From: Welwitschia mirabilis
Lineage: Eukaryota > Gnetophyta > Gnetopsida > Welwitschiales
DNA length: 32,157 nt
Direction of reading: 5' to 3'
Assembly (NCBI GenBank): GCA_051453625.1
Contig: JBOZIK010000001.1
Location: 69,210,537-69,242,693 of the forward strand
Of the stretch, positions 10,413 through 20,459 are shown piece after piece (the first letter of the stretch is position 1; every line of letters begins with the position of its first letter). The notes beneath the pieces are model-generated. The model was not told where the DNA came from. It saw nothing but the letters and a program-made list of their open reading frames with translations, and ran no database searches. The translations under genes and the position numbers were made by a program.

Positions 10413-10840
10413 TCCTACTAAATAAATTCCATCATATCCAAACAACACATCATAAATATACATCATGAATGCTTAAAATGATCCTTTAAAATTTAAAAAT
10501 GATAAATTTTGCTTAAAACCCCAGGAGAAAGCTTAGCGAGTTGCCCCTCCCCCTCCCCCCTCCATAAAGGAAAAAGAAGATGTTTCAGATTGCACAAAGG
10601 AAAGAGAATGACTATCATCCTTTAAAAATTTATAAGTGTGCTGTTACTCCTACTAAATAAATTCCATTATATCCAAACAACACATCATAAATATACGTCA
10701 TGAATGCTCAAAATGATCCTTTAAAATTTAAAAATGATAAATTTTTCTTCCCCCCCCCCCCACTATAAAGGAAAAATAAGATGTCCCAGATTGCACAAAG
10801 GAAAAAGAATGACTATCATCCCCTCTATCATGAAGATAAT
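10413..10840. repeat. Tandem duplication, period about 235 bp
   Basis: The block starting TCCTACTAAATAAATTCCA at 10413 is repeated from 10648. Both copies go on through ATCCAAACAACACATCATAAA, a C-rich tract and CAGATTGCACAAAGGAAA. There is no gap between the copies, so unlike the larger duplications this one is contiguous. Element A has one copy. Confidence 0.8.
10544..10563 (-). other. G-rich, quadruplex-capable tract (first of two)
   Basis: The plus strand is almost pure C with single T interruptions, so the minus (element-sense) strand has runs of 6, 5 and 4 G separated by single A. A second tract of 12 C lies at 10750-10761. Such tracts can form G-quadruplexes in RNA or DNA, or act as an extra polypurine primer; neither is shown here. 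Confidence 0.5.
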
Positions 10841-11030
10841 AGGCATAAGACAACAGGTTTTTTAAAATAAGTTGTTTAGACCAATTAAAAAAATTTTAAA
10901 AAAATCTAACAGCAAGCAAGTATTGGAAAAGTGGAAGAAAATAGAAAGAATAAAAATATAAAGAATTTATCCTAAAAAATAGAATCATAGATAAAGAAAC
11001 TGGTGAGATCATAACCATGCATTAAATACA

Positions 11031-12784
11031 AAAAAAATGCTCATAAGTATTCCTCTAATGTGTTCTAGAATCCATGAGTGTTCAAAATCTATAAGTGGAT
11101 GAATGCAAAACCATAAAACCACATAGCAAAAACATTAGCATAAAACAAAAAAATCACATCAATTAAGATGAAAGAAATGAATCAATTAATAGTATGAAAA
11201 AGAAAAACAGCCTTTATAAAGAAAACCTATGAGTGAAAATAAATAGACAACTAGAGATCTACCAAATGATTAGGTCCTAATTATAATGTGAAAAAAGATA
11301 CTGTAATAACTTTGAAAATTCCAAACAAAATAACTAAGGAAAAACATAATGAAAATGGATAACTAGGAACATGAAGAAGATTTTCTTAACTACCCAAAAT
11401 TAATCCTTAGTAAAGTCCCATGGAAGAAATCATAAAATCAAATAATAATGATGCATGACATAATNNNNNNNNNNGTGAAAATTTATAAAGTTCCACTCGG
11501 ATGGGCAATTATTATGATGATATCAAGTATGTCTAATGTTATTAATCAATGAATGATAAGATAAAAATTTATTAAAACAATAACTTACAGGCTATCATAA
11601 AATAACACTAGAATCTTGAAAAGCAAAGTGATCATGTGGAAGTACTACAAATAAATAAAAAATAAGTCTAGAAAATAAGTATTGCCTCTAATGATACCAG
11701 GGAAACCACTGATCTTGTAGCCTCTAACTACATTTTCATTTTTTCCATAATGAGGGAAGTGTAACCACTATCAGAGGAGTAAGAACCTACATATCATAGT
11801 CAACTAACCCCCCAGTGGAGTTTCCACAGCTACCATATCGTACTTCTAAAGGCCCCTCTCAAGAATATTTGCCCTAGTGCATTTGTAGTAGAACATCATG
11901 AGGGTCATGTTTTNNNNNNNNNNNNNNNNNNNNNNNNNNNNNNNNNNNNNNNNNNNNNNNNNNNNNNNNNNNNNNNNNNNNNNNNNNNNNNNNNNNNNNN
12001 NNNNNNNNNNNNNAAAAAAATGCTCATAAGTATTCCTCTAATGTGTTCTAGAATCCATGAGTGTTCAAAATCTATAAGTGGATGAATATAAAACCACAAA
12101 ACTACACATCATAAAACAAAAAAAATCACATCAATTAAGGTAAAAGAAATGCATCAATTAATAGTGCAGAAAAGAAAAATAGCCCTTATAAAGAAAACCT
12201 ATTAGTAAAAATAAATAGACAACTATAGAGCTAACAAATGATTAGGTTCTAATTATAATGTGGAAAAAGATACTGTAATAACTTTGAAAAATTCTAAGCA
12301 AAACAAATATGAGAAAACATAATGAAAATGGAAAACTAGGAACATGAAGAAGATTTACTTATTCACCCAAATTCATCCCTAGCAAAGTCCCTTGGAAGAA
12401 ATCATGAAATCACTTGATAAGGATGCATGACATAATGTAAAAATTCATAAAGTTATACTTGAATGGACAATGATTATGATGATGTCAAGTGTATCTAATG
12501 TTATTAAATAATGAATGAGAAGATAAAAGGCTGTTAAAACAAAAACTTATAAGCTATTATCTCAAAACAATACTAAAATCTAAAAAAGTAAAGTGATCAT
12601 GTGGAAGTACTACAAATAAATAAAAATGAGTCTAAAAAACAAGAAGTGCATCTGATGACACTAAGGACACCACTGATCTCATAGTATTTAACTATAATTT
12701 TTTTTCTTACTATGATGAGGGGAGTACAACCACTATTAGAGAAGTAAGAACCCACACAACATGGTCAACTGACCCCCTCGTGGA
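11031..12784. repeat. Direct duplication offset by 983 bp across a 100-N gap
   Basis: The stretch 11031-11913 is repeated from 12014 onward. Both copies start with AAAAAAATGCTCATAAG and run through a block equivalent to 4900-5700 of element A. The right copy begins at the very first base after the gap at 11914-12013. Identity looks like roughly nine in ten bases near the start. Element A has one copy. See findings for the assembly-artefact reading. Confidence 0.8.
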
Positions 12785-13440
12785 NNNNNNNNNNNNNNNN
12801 NNNNNNNNNNNNNNNNNNNNNNNNNNNNNNNNNNNNNNNNNNNNNNNNNNNNNNNNNNNNNNNNNNNNNNNNNNNNNNNNNNNNNNNNNNNNNNNNNNNN
12901 NNNNNNNNNTATTTCTTTTCTTTTATTTTTCTTTTCATACATAAATTCCCATAACCAAATACTTGTAAGGATAAACGTAAAGTGAGAAGATAAATAACAA
13001 GGAAGAACATGCTTAAAATAACTAATTACTCACACTATTAAAAGAAAATAAAAGAATCAAGACATCTTCCTTTAAAATGAAGTGCATAGACATATGAATG
13101 TATAAAGACTAGGTAAAGCTAATCTTATCATTAAAAATTTCGAAGCAAAATATTTACTAATCATGATAACTTCACAAAGTAAAACATTAGTCAAGTTAAA
13201 GATGTTCATGTAATAGCATTACATTTACCAAAGAAATTGACTAAAGAAAATTTAGATAATAGTAGAGAAAAATTCCAGCACAAGTGCTTCTATCATGTTT
13301 AAGGTTAATCAATAGATATTTTAATGATTCTTTAATCTTTTATCCATTAACTTTTAAATTCCCCAAGTGTTTAGATTGGAAGTTTTAACATAGCCATTTA
13401 AAATGCACTTTTTCTAAAAGATAAGAACCTAATCATTGAG

Positions 13441-13967
13441 AAGTTTAATATTTATGTCAAAAGTGCACTTGAGTATTATATTTTTTAGAAAAATAAGGGC
13501 CAANNNNNNNNNNNNNNNNNNNNNNNNNNNNNNNNNNNNNNNNNNNNNNNNNNNNNNNNNNNNNNNNNNNNNNNNNNNNNNNNNNNNNNNNNNNNNNNNN
13601 NNNNNNNNNNNNNNNNNNNNNNNNNNNNNNNNNNNNNNNNNNNNNNNNNNNNNNNNNNNNNNNNNNNNNNNNNNNNNNNNNNNNNNNNNNNNNNNNNNNN
13701 NNNNNNNNNNNNNNNNNNNNNNNNNNNNNNNNNNNNNNNNNNNNNNNNNNNNNNNNNNNNNNNNNNNNNNNNNNNNNNNNNNNNNNNNNNNNNNNNNNNN
13801 NNNNNNNNNNNNNNNNNNNNNNNNNNNNNNNNNNNNNNNNNNNNNNNNNNNNNNNNNNNNNNNNNNNNNNNNNNNNNNNNNNNNNNNNNNNNNNNNNNNN
13901 NNNNNNNTTTAATATTTATGTCAAAAGTGCACTTAAGTATTATATTTTTTAGAAAAATAAGGGCCAA
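13441..13967. repeat. 60-bp duplication flanking a 404-N gap
   Basis: Positions 13444-13503 and 13908-13967 are the same sequence with one G/A difference (the block starts TTTAATATTTATGTCAAAAG). They abut the two edges of the gap at 13504-13907. The equivalent part of element A (around 4215-4300) is contiguous and single-copy. Confidence 0.85.
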
Positions 13968-14052
13968 AACAATTAGAAATAAATTGATAAAACATAAATG
14001 ATATGCAATCATATCAAAGTAAAATCAATTTAAGATAAAGAAAATAAAATGA

Positions 14053-15819
14053 TTAAACTTTGATGACACAAATTTTAAAATTGAAATAAGAGATAAAGAA
14101 TTGATAAATTTCATTATCAAATAACCTCTTATAAAAATAATATAAAGAGTGAATATCATTATATAATTCATTTAAGATGCTACTCATAGAATGGATCAAA
14201 GAAATCTTTAAGGTCTTTTAAGACTATTTCATAAGATGAAGAAGCTTCTTAAAATTTAACTGAAAGCATGGATTATTATCAAGAAGATAAGGCTTTCCCC
14301 AATGTAAAATTCCAAGATATTCCAAGTTAAACTTTTGACAAGAATAATAATTAAAAGCATAAGGTATAGTGGACTCAATAGAAAAAGAATGAATGTTACT
14401 TTGAGGATCACAAGAATGTTTGAAAGGAAGAGATTAAGAGACAAAAGAAATAGACTCTTTGAAGTGATGGGTGTTATGAGAGTCAAGAAAAGGAAAATGG
14501 CCTTAAAAATTATATGAAGGTATAATTGGAAGAGATGGAAAAAGATTATTATTATCAAAGGTATGAGGTACTGTGAAGGTGCAAGTAGAAGTGGAAGAAT
14601 GAGTAAAGGGAAGGATGTAATTTAAAATTGTACCTAAAGGCATAGATGAGGAGAATGTAGAAATATGTGTAGAATGAAAAAGTCTATTCTCAATGAAGTT
14701 TGAATAAATCTCTATGTGTCCTTTATTGATTTCAATTTTCTCACTAGTATCTATGTCATTATGTGGTTAGATTATTTCTATACTTTCCTTATCATTGGTT
14801 GTGACTATATCTTCCTTTTTTTGTTGAATATTACTTTCATTCTCTAAATGATTAGATTTATAAAAAAGATTATCAAAAGATATAAAAGCATCATATTCAT
14901 CATTGATTAAAAGGTTTTTAGTTTTCTCATAATTGGATTTCTCATCTCAATTATATAATAGTAAATAAATGATAATGATATGATCTAATATCTCAATATC
15001 ATCATCTACTGAGTGGTCATATTCATCCCAATTGTTGAAATGTTTAGTTGTGTTATTATCATTTTTCTTTGGCTTATCTTATAATAAGAAGGATTTTGAA
15101 TTTTGATTTGCAATTCCATCATCAAAAAAGAAAGAATAATCATCATCATCAGTGGTTTCTAAGTTTTCTTCATTTTCCTCAAGGTAGGATGAAGTAGGAT
15201 AGTTGTGAGGATGTTGTATTGTAAAAGATCCTTGCATATGTAACAAATATTGTTGCAAGTTTTTAACTAATTTTTTCAAGTTCTTATTGGTGGTTTATTA
15301 GTTATTTGTTGTTTCACTAATCATTTTTCTTAATGGATCTTTTTCTTCCTCATAGTAGTTGATGGAAGATGGTTTGTCTTGGTAGTAATGCATGGGAGAT
15401 GATTGGGATTGAAAAAGATGATCATAAGAAGTTTGTCTAAGTGAGATGGAATCCATAAAATATGAAGAATCTTCATCATCATGTCTATATGAGGCTTGAA
15501 AAGAAGAGGAGAATGAATAAATAAGTTGAAAAGAAGAAGGAGCCCAATTTCTATTTTCAACATTATTTTGTGATGGTCTCCCTCTTTTAACAAAAATTTC
15601 TCAAAGTATTTTCTTACCAATATCCTCATCATTTTGCAAGTTTCTTCTTCTTTTAGTAAAAAAATTCATAATAGTCCTTCTATTACTATTCATTGAAGTA
15701 AATAAGAAGAATGAAACAAGAGAATTATAAATCAAGATGATAAGGAATATGAGTACACAATGAAGATTAAGTTTCTCTATTTTGGATGATTCATTGTTTA
15801 AAATTGCTATTCCTAGCAT
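14053..15819 (-). pseudogene. Long decayed ORF of element B, gag-like N-terminal part plus unknown C-terminal part
   Basis: One minus-strand frame of 589 codons, from ATG 15819 (or the Met at 15684) to a stop at 14053-14055, with about ten internal stops and no frameshift seen. Around 15390-15200 it resembles the gag of element C: DPLRKMISE, two stops, then NKNLKKLVKNLQQ, against DPLRNSIKE and NANIKNLMNILQQ in C. The part before this (KRGRPSQNNVENRNWAPS, then Ser/Tyr/His-rich) lacks the capsid domain and zinc knuckle. Later parts are acidic (DDDIEILDH, as in C) and then match the ORF of element A at 3492-4169. It probably derives from gag, with the capsid part lost and an unknown C-terminal part. 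The function is unknown. Confidence 0.7.
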
Positions 15820-16495
15820 TAAAAAGATGTAAAATTATTGTTTCAAATTGACTATAAAGAGAAAAGAAATCTAATTCTAAAATAGAAAAAAGAAATACTC
15901 GAATTTACATACCTGTGTTGTGTATACCTGGATTTTTTGTTTTGAAGTTGAATGATTCTTTTTCTGGTATTTCTGCTAATTAAGTTCTTCCTTGGCAGAT
16001 ATTTTGTCCTTCTACTAGAATTCTTTGTATTCTTGCATGCACAAATAGTAAAAAAAATAAAATTGGAATCAAATGCAAAGGACCATCATCCACCTGGTTA
16101 TGGGGATGATAGGAGAAATGATGATCACAAAAAAACTAAATTCTAAAAATTTAAAACTCTAAAGATTTTAGAAAGGATAGATTACTAAACTATCATCTCG
16201 ACTGTTATGTGGATGATGTGTAAGATGACAGTACTTTTATTACTAAACTATGAGTAAAAGAAAAATTGTGAAAAGAAAAAATAAATTCAAATTTTATAAT
16301 TGTCATGCCCCATATCATGTGGACAACAAAGAGAATGATAGGGTTTCTAAAACTTAAGAAAAATAAAATTTTACAGAAATAAATATACCTTAAATTACAT
16401 TATAAATACAACATTAACTGGGAAATAAATAACCTAAAAAAAGGTTCTAAGTACTTATTTGATTAATAATAATTCTCTTAGTTCCTTGCTGCTTT
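15820..16495 (-). other. Leader of element B
   Basis: The region between primer site and ORF has no convincing coding frame. It carries three palindromic repeats (16084-16125, 16192-16230, 16301-16340) of the kind found in the leader of element C and in all LTRs here. A 64-codon plus-strand frame at 15952-16146 overlaps one of them and is not supported. Confidence 0.6.
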
Positions 16496-16512
16496 TCCCA
16501 GAAATGGCACCA
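16496..16512 (-). promoter_or_regulatory. Primer-binding site of element B (degenerate tRNA-Asp type)
   Basis: On the minus strand it begins TGGTGCCATTTCTGGGA. Aligned with the element C site (TGGTGCCGTTGCCAGGGA) it keeps the TGGTGCC start and the GGGA end but differs in the middle. It lies six bases from the LTR and marks 16519-18037 as the 5' LTR. Confidence 0.75.
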
Positions 16513-16518
16513 AAATGC

Positions 16519-18037
16519 TGTGGTGCAAATTTATGCAATCTTGAAATCCTTTAGATAAACTTATAAATCATATAACTTGTAAAAAACACACGCTAGTATA
16601 TATGGAAGTTCACCCTAATGTCGTAATCCTAAAGAAGGCACTAGGCTCAGAGTTAGAAAATTGATGTTCAAAGGTAGTTTTTAGTCTTTTATTTTTTATT
16701 AACTAAAATTAAATAATAAAGTAAATGCAATGCAAGATGAATGAATATAAATGCAAGTGAATGGAAGTGGAAATGAAATGAATTCACTTGGTTCCTAATC
16801 CTTCTATCACAAAGACTAGCTTCTAGCCTTTCTATCACAAAGACTATCCTTTCTATAATTTATATCAATTAAGAAGAGTATCCACTAATTCTTAACTAAC
16901 ATAAACTGTGAGATCTACCAAGTAGAATATGCAATATGAAATATGGAATGAAATGAAAATACAATGCAAATCTATTACTAGCTAAGATCAACCTTAATAA
17001 AGGTTGCCCTTATGATCTAAATAAATCATAGAACTATCACTTAATTATGATCAACTTAAATCATAAGGGACATTTATAGAATTGGAATGAAAAGATTATT
17101 TGTATTAATGAAAATAACTTTAAATCCATTTACAATAGAGCAACAGCATCTCAATGGAAGAGCCTTAGCCTAACACTAAGAAAACCCCTTTTTTTGGTCA
17201 CTCGATGGACATCTTGCCTTCAAGCTTTTATCATAAGCATATCAAGTATAAAAGATGGTTTGGAAGTAAAGGAGGAAAGGGTATTTATAGTCTTACAATG
17301 AACCATAACCTTAGATGTTGGTTAAGGAAACCCTAGAAAACCACATGGGTCTCTTAACCCCATTTACAATAATATTTATTACAAACATGTTGTCATCCGG
17401 ACCATCTTGGGGATGACAAAGGGGATGACACTACCTTTTGAATTGGGTTTTATTCCCATGTGATGCTATTAACCCTATGTATTAAGCATGCATATGCCCA
17501 TGTGATGTCGCTAACCTTGTGGGTTATGCACACATGTTACCATTGCCATTGTCATGACTATCGTGAGGATGAATGAGGGATACAACCTTATTATCATTTG
17601 CTTCATGTGCTTTTGTCGGTGCCATAGCCTTTTTCGATGTGATTAAGGTCATTTTCCTATATGTCATGGAGATGACCAAGAGCATGACAGCACTAACACT
17701 TCACGTGCATGCGCTGTCCATGTGTTGCTCATGTGATGCTCATGTGCGGCTGTCATAATGAATTATCGTCCTAAATGTCATGGGGATAACAGTGGGGACA
17801 CCCACTTCCCAATCTCCTCAAATAGCGTATATCGGTCTTTTTTACCTTTAGTCTTCCTTTAATATGCTAATTATTAGAACATGTCTGAAATGCCTCCAAT
17901 TATGCTAAGAATTACATGTTTCTATTATCATCCTATCATCTCTCCATAACCAATAGAATTATATCTAAACTTGTATAAATGCCTTACGAAATTACTTTAA
18001 AAGCACCATTAGATTCATACAAATTGGCATTGCAACA
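16519..18037 (-). repeat. 5' LTR of element B (about 1.52 kb)
   Basis: On the plus strand it runs from TGTGGTGCAAATTT to GGCATTGCAACA. It matches 8481-9954 in the same orientation. Palindromic repeats lie at 17392-17430, 17551-17580, 17647-17688 and 17766-17799. The element's RNA would start in this LTR and run leftward. The 61-codon plus-strand frame at 17573-17758 is a chance frame within the LTR. Confidence 0.9.
17281..17290 (-). promoter_or_regulatory. TATA box in element B 5' LTR
   Basis: Minus-strand CTATAAATAC, followed by a pyrimidine-rich stretch (CCTTTCCTCC). The position is conserved in the other LTRs. This is the likely promoter core of element B. Confidence 0.65.
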
Positions 18038-18627
18038 GTTTTAAGCTATGTATTCTTCATTAAGATGCTGTTACTTAGTAACAAGAATGTTGATTCACTT
18101 TTAATTAAAACTCTATTTTTTTCATATCTTTTATTATGTGCATCTTTCTTATGGTTTATGTTTCTTTTATATCTATGATAACTTTTTTGATTAACATAAT
18201 TAGTTTAGATGCATTACATTTCATTTTATAGATTAACTTTGCATTATTTTTATATTCTATTTAATGTACTTGATATCTTTAATTGGTCTTGGACTAGTGA
18301 TGGTTTTCCTCGATTGATCTAGATTATATAAGATTAATATCCATGATAGTTTGATTTGGTAATTAGATAGAAGTTACATTTAGAATAGGAATTGCATTTC
18401 ATTTACAAAGTGGGCTCATTTGCATTGTTATTTTATTTTACTTTAAGATTACATAATGTTTCATCTTCAAAATAAATTCTTCTTCTTCTCACTTGTGCCT
18501 TTAATAAAATTATGATATTTCAGTTACTTCCAACTATATTAGTGTGTTATGTTATGTAAAATCTATATATATTTGTAATTTACAAGATTTATTTAAGAAT
18601 GTAACATTTGCATAGATATGCACTGCA
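18038..18627 (+). repeat. 3' LTR of element D, right part (starts with target-duplication copy GTTTT)
   Basis: GTTTT (18038-18042) is followed by AAGCTATGTATTCTTCATTAAG, which aligns to GGCTATGTCTCTTCCATTGAGG near 7167 in the A LTR, so the LTR interrupted at 8480 resumes here. The end block (ACTATATTAGTGTGTT, TTTACAAGATTTATTTAAG, then ATGCACTGCA at 18618-18627) matches the A LTR end. Together the two parts give an LTR of about 1.22 kb. Confidence 0.75.
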
Positions 18628-18887
18628 ATAAAGTTCTTATCTAATAAAGAAATTAATTGTTATTTTTATTTGAAATGAAGTTCTCTTATGACTAATTTTA
18701 TTTTCTTATAGATATATTAATTTCATTATATAGAATTCAAATTAATAAATTCATCAAACTGTTAAGATAATATAAAATGATTTTAAAACTATAAAGATTA
18801 CTCTTTGGTAAAATAAAATTTAGTAATTGTATATGCTATTGAATTGAAAATTTTGGATTCATATTCCATTACATTTAAAATTCACCA
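18628..18887. other. AT-rich unassigned DNA
   Basis: No coding frame, repeat or known element was recognised. It is probably flanking DNA of element D or an old decayed repeat. Confidence 0.4.
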
Positions 18888-18906
18888 TCTCTCTCTCTCT
18901 TTCTTT

Positions 18907-18979
<73 letters not shown>
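18888..18979. repeat. Compound microsatellite (TC)n(CA)21(CT)n
   Basis: A short CT run is followed by 21 CA units (18909-18950) and at least 14 CT units, ending at the 386-N gap at 18980. The gap was probably caused by the repeat. The true length is unknown. Confidence 0.95.
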
Positions 18980-19365
18980 NNNNNNNNNNNNNNNNNNNNN
19001 NNNNNNNNNNNNNNNNNNNNNNNNNNNNNNNNNNNNNNNNNNNNNNNNNNNNNNNNNNNNNNNNNNNNNNNNNNNNNNNNNNNNNNNNNNNNNNNNNNNN
19101 NNNNNNNNNNNNNNNNNNNNNNNNNNNNNNNNNNNNNNNNNNNNNNNNNNNNNNNNNNNNNNNNNNNNNNNNNNNNNNNNNNNNNNNNNNNNNNNNNNNN
19201 NNNNNNNNNNNNNNNNNNNNNNNNNNNNNNNNNNNNNNNNNNNNNNNNNNNNNNNNNNNNNNNNNNNNNNNNNNNNNNNNNNNNNNNNNNNNNNNNNNNN
19301 NNNNNNNNNNNNNNNNNNNNNNNNNNNNNNNNNNNNNNNNNNNNNNNNNNNNNNNNNNNNNNNNN

Positions 19366-19580
19366 AAAACTTACTAAGTTAGCTTCTTACTTTACAATCA
19401 TTAAATTTTAAATAACTTAGTGAATTAGTAGTTTAAATAAACTCTAAGAAAATGGCACATCCTTTATTATCTAGTATAAAATATTTTATTTAATAAATAG
19501 AGTGAAAGTATTCTTTTCATCCTATAAGAGTTTCTTAAATAATGTAGCATAGGTTTATGATAATGATACATTCTTACTCT
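19366..19580. other. AT-rich unassigned DNA beside element E
   Basis: Nothing was recognised. It lies downstream of the integrase of element E, where a 3' region or LTR would be expected, but no LTR end or polypurine tract is visible. Confidence 0.3.
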
Positions 19581-19584
19581 CTGT

Positions 19585-20442
19585 CCATTTACTTGGTAGG
19601 TTATGTTTTTATTAGGATCATATAACTCTATGGCTTTATTTCCCATAATTTTTATTATGGTATAGGGTCTTAGCTAATTTTATTTGTATTTTTGTTTTTA
19701 ATGGACCTTTTTAGGGCGATTAAAATAGAATCTTGTACATTAAAATTAGTTCTTTTAATTCTATTATTATGATATATTTTAGTTTTCTATTATATGAGTT
19801 CTTTATAAAAAAGATCTTTTTTTTTAATTTTTATCTAAAATATTCATGTTTTATATCCATTCTACTTGAGCTATATTCAAATTATACTTTAGTTTTTTAG
19901 TCAATTTAAAGGTTTTTATTCTAAATTTAATTTGTAAAATAACTCTTTTTCTATAGACTAATTCATATAGTGTAAACATTGTGCTATGTTTTCAAATTAT
20001 TCTATAAGCTCATAAAGCTTTATTTAATTTATCATCCTAATCTATTTTATTGCTATTTATGACTCTTATNNNNNNNNNNNNNNNNNNNNNNNNNNNNNNN
20101 NNNNNNNNNNNNNNNNNNNNNNNNNNNNNNNNNNNNNNNNNNNNNNNNNNNNNNNNNNNNNNNNNNNNNAGTTCTTTAGACAGAAGAGCTTCTTTTCTAT
20201 TTTCATCTAAAATATTCATGTTTTCTATCCATTTTTTTTAAGCTATATCTAAGTCACATTTTAATTCTTTATTTAGTTTAAATATTTTTATCCTAAATTC
20301 AATTGGCAAAATATCTCTTTTTCCATAGACTAATTCATATGGAGTAAATCCTCTGGTATGTTTCCAAGTTGTTTTATAAGCCTATAGATCTTTATTTAAT
20401 TTATCATCCTAATCTATTTTATTGCTATTTATGACTCTTATT
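19585..20442 (-). pseudogene. Integrase C-terminal region with GPY/F-like module, part duplicated (element E)
   Basis: Copy at 20170-20442: the minus-strand frame reads AYKTTWKHTRGFTPYELVYG then ILPIEFR, the usual integrase segment after the core. A second, diverged copy of the same segment lies at 19799-20069, on the other side of a 100-N gap. Downstream at about 19585-19670 a frame reads RPYTIIKIMGNKAIELYDP, which fits the GPY/F module that helps integrase multimerise and bind DNA; its first Gly is replaced by Arg. The two copies begin and end exactly at the gap edges. If they are one, the integrase reads through in order: core, C-terminal segment, GPY/F module. Confidence 0.75.
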
Positions 20443-20459
20443 TATATTTTATTAATTTC

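Larger units (their letters stand above)
9955..14052 (-). other. 3' non-coding internal region of element B
   Basis: AT-rich, with stops in all frames and no gene recognised. The last bases before the 3' LTR (minus-strand AATTAAGAGGCTA) are a weak polypurine tract. It contains a 235-base tandem duplication, a G-rich minus-strand tract, a 983-base-offset duplication and four gaps. A single-copy equivalent is present in element A. Confidence 0.7.
8481..18037 (-). mobile_element. Element B: complete non-autonomous gypsy-type LTR retrotransposon
   Basis: On the minus strand the order is: 5' LTR (18037-16519), primer-binding site (16512-16496), leader with palindromic repeats, one long decayed ORF (15819-14053), AT-rich non-coding DNA, and 3' LTR (9954-8481). 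No protease, RT, RNase H or integrase was recognised, so it would have depended on a partner such as a C-like element for mobility. Its apparent length of 9.56 kb is inflated by gaps at 11465-11474, 11914-12013, 12785-12909 and 13504-13907, two of which lie between duplicated flanks. In the first 76 comparable bases its two LTRs differ at nine places, eight of them transitions, so the insertion is old. It sits inside the LTR of D. Confidence 0.85.

Noticed and set aside
13436-14012. Frames of 158-175 codons across the 404-N gap
   Set aside because: They are made almost entirely of N, and the gap itself is probably false.
14256-14558. 100-codon hydrophobic minus-strand frame
   Set aside because: It is out of frame with the 589-codon frame conserved in element A and overlaps it completely.
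6681-17799. CRISPR-like array suggested by recurring GTCATCC units
   Set aside because: Spacing is irregular, units are degenerate and palindromic, the host is a plant, and the units follow LTR and leader boundaries.
18844-19377. 177-codon frame with His-Thr and Leu-Ser repeats
   Set aside because: A translation of the CA/CT microsatellite plus N; no gene.
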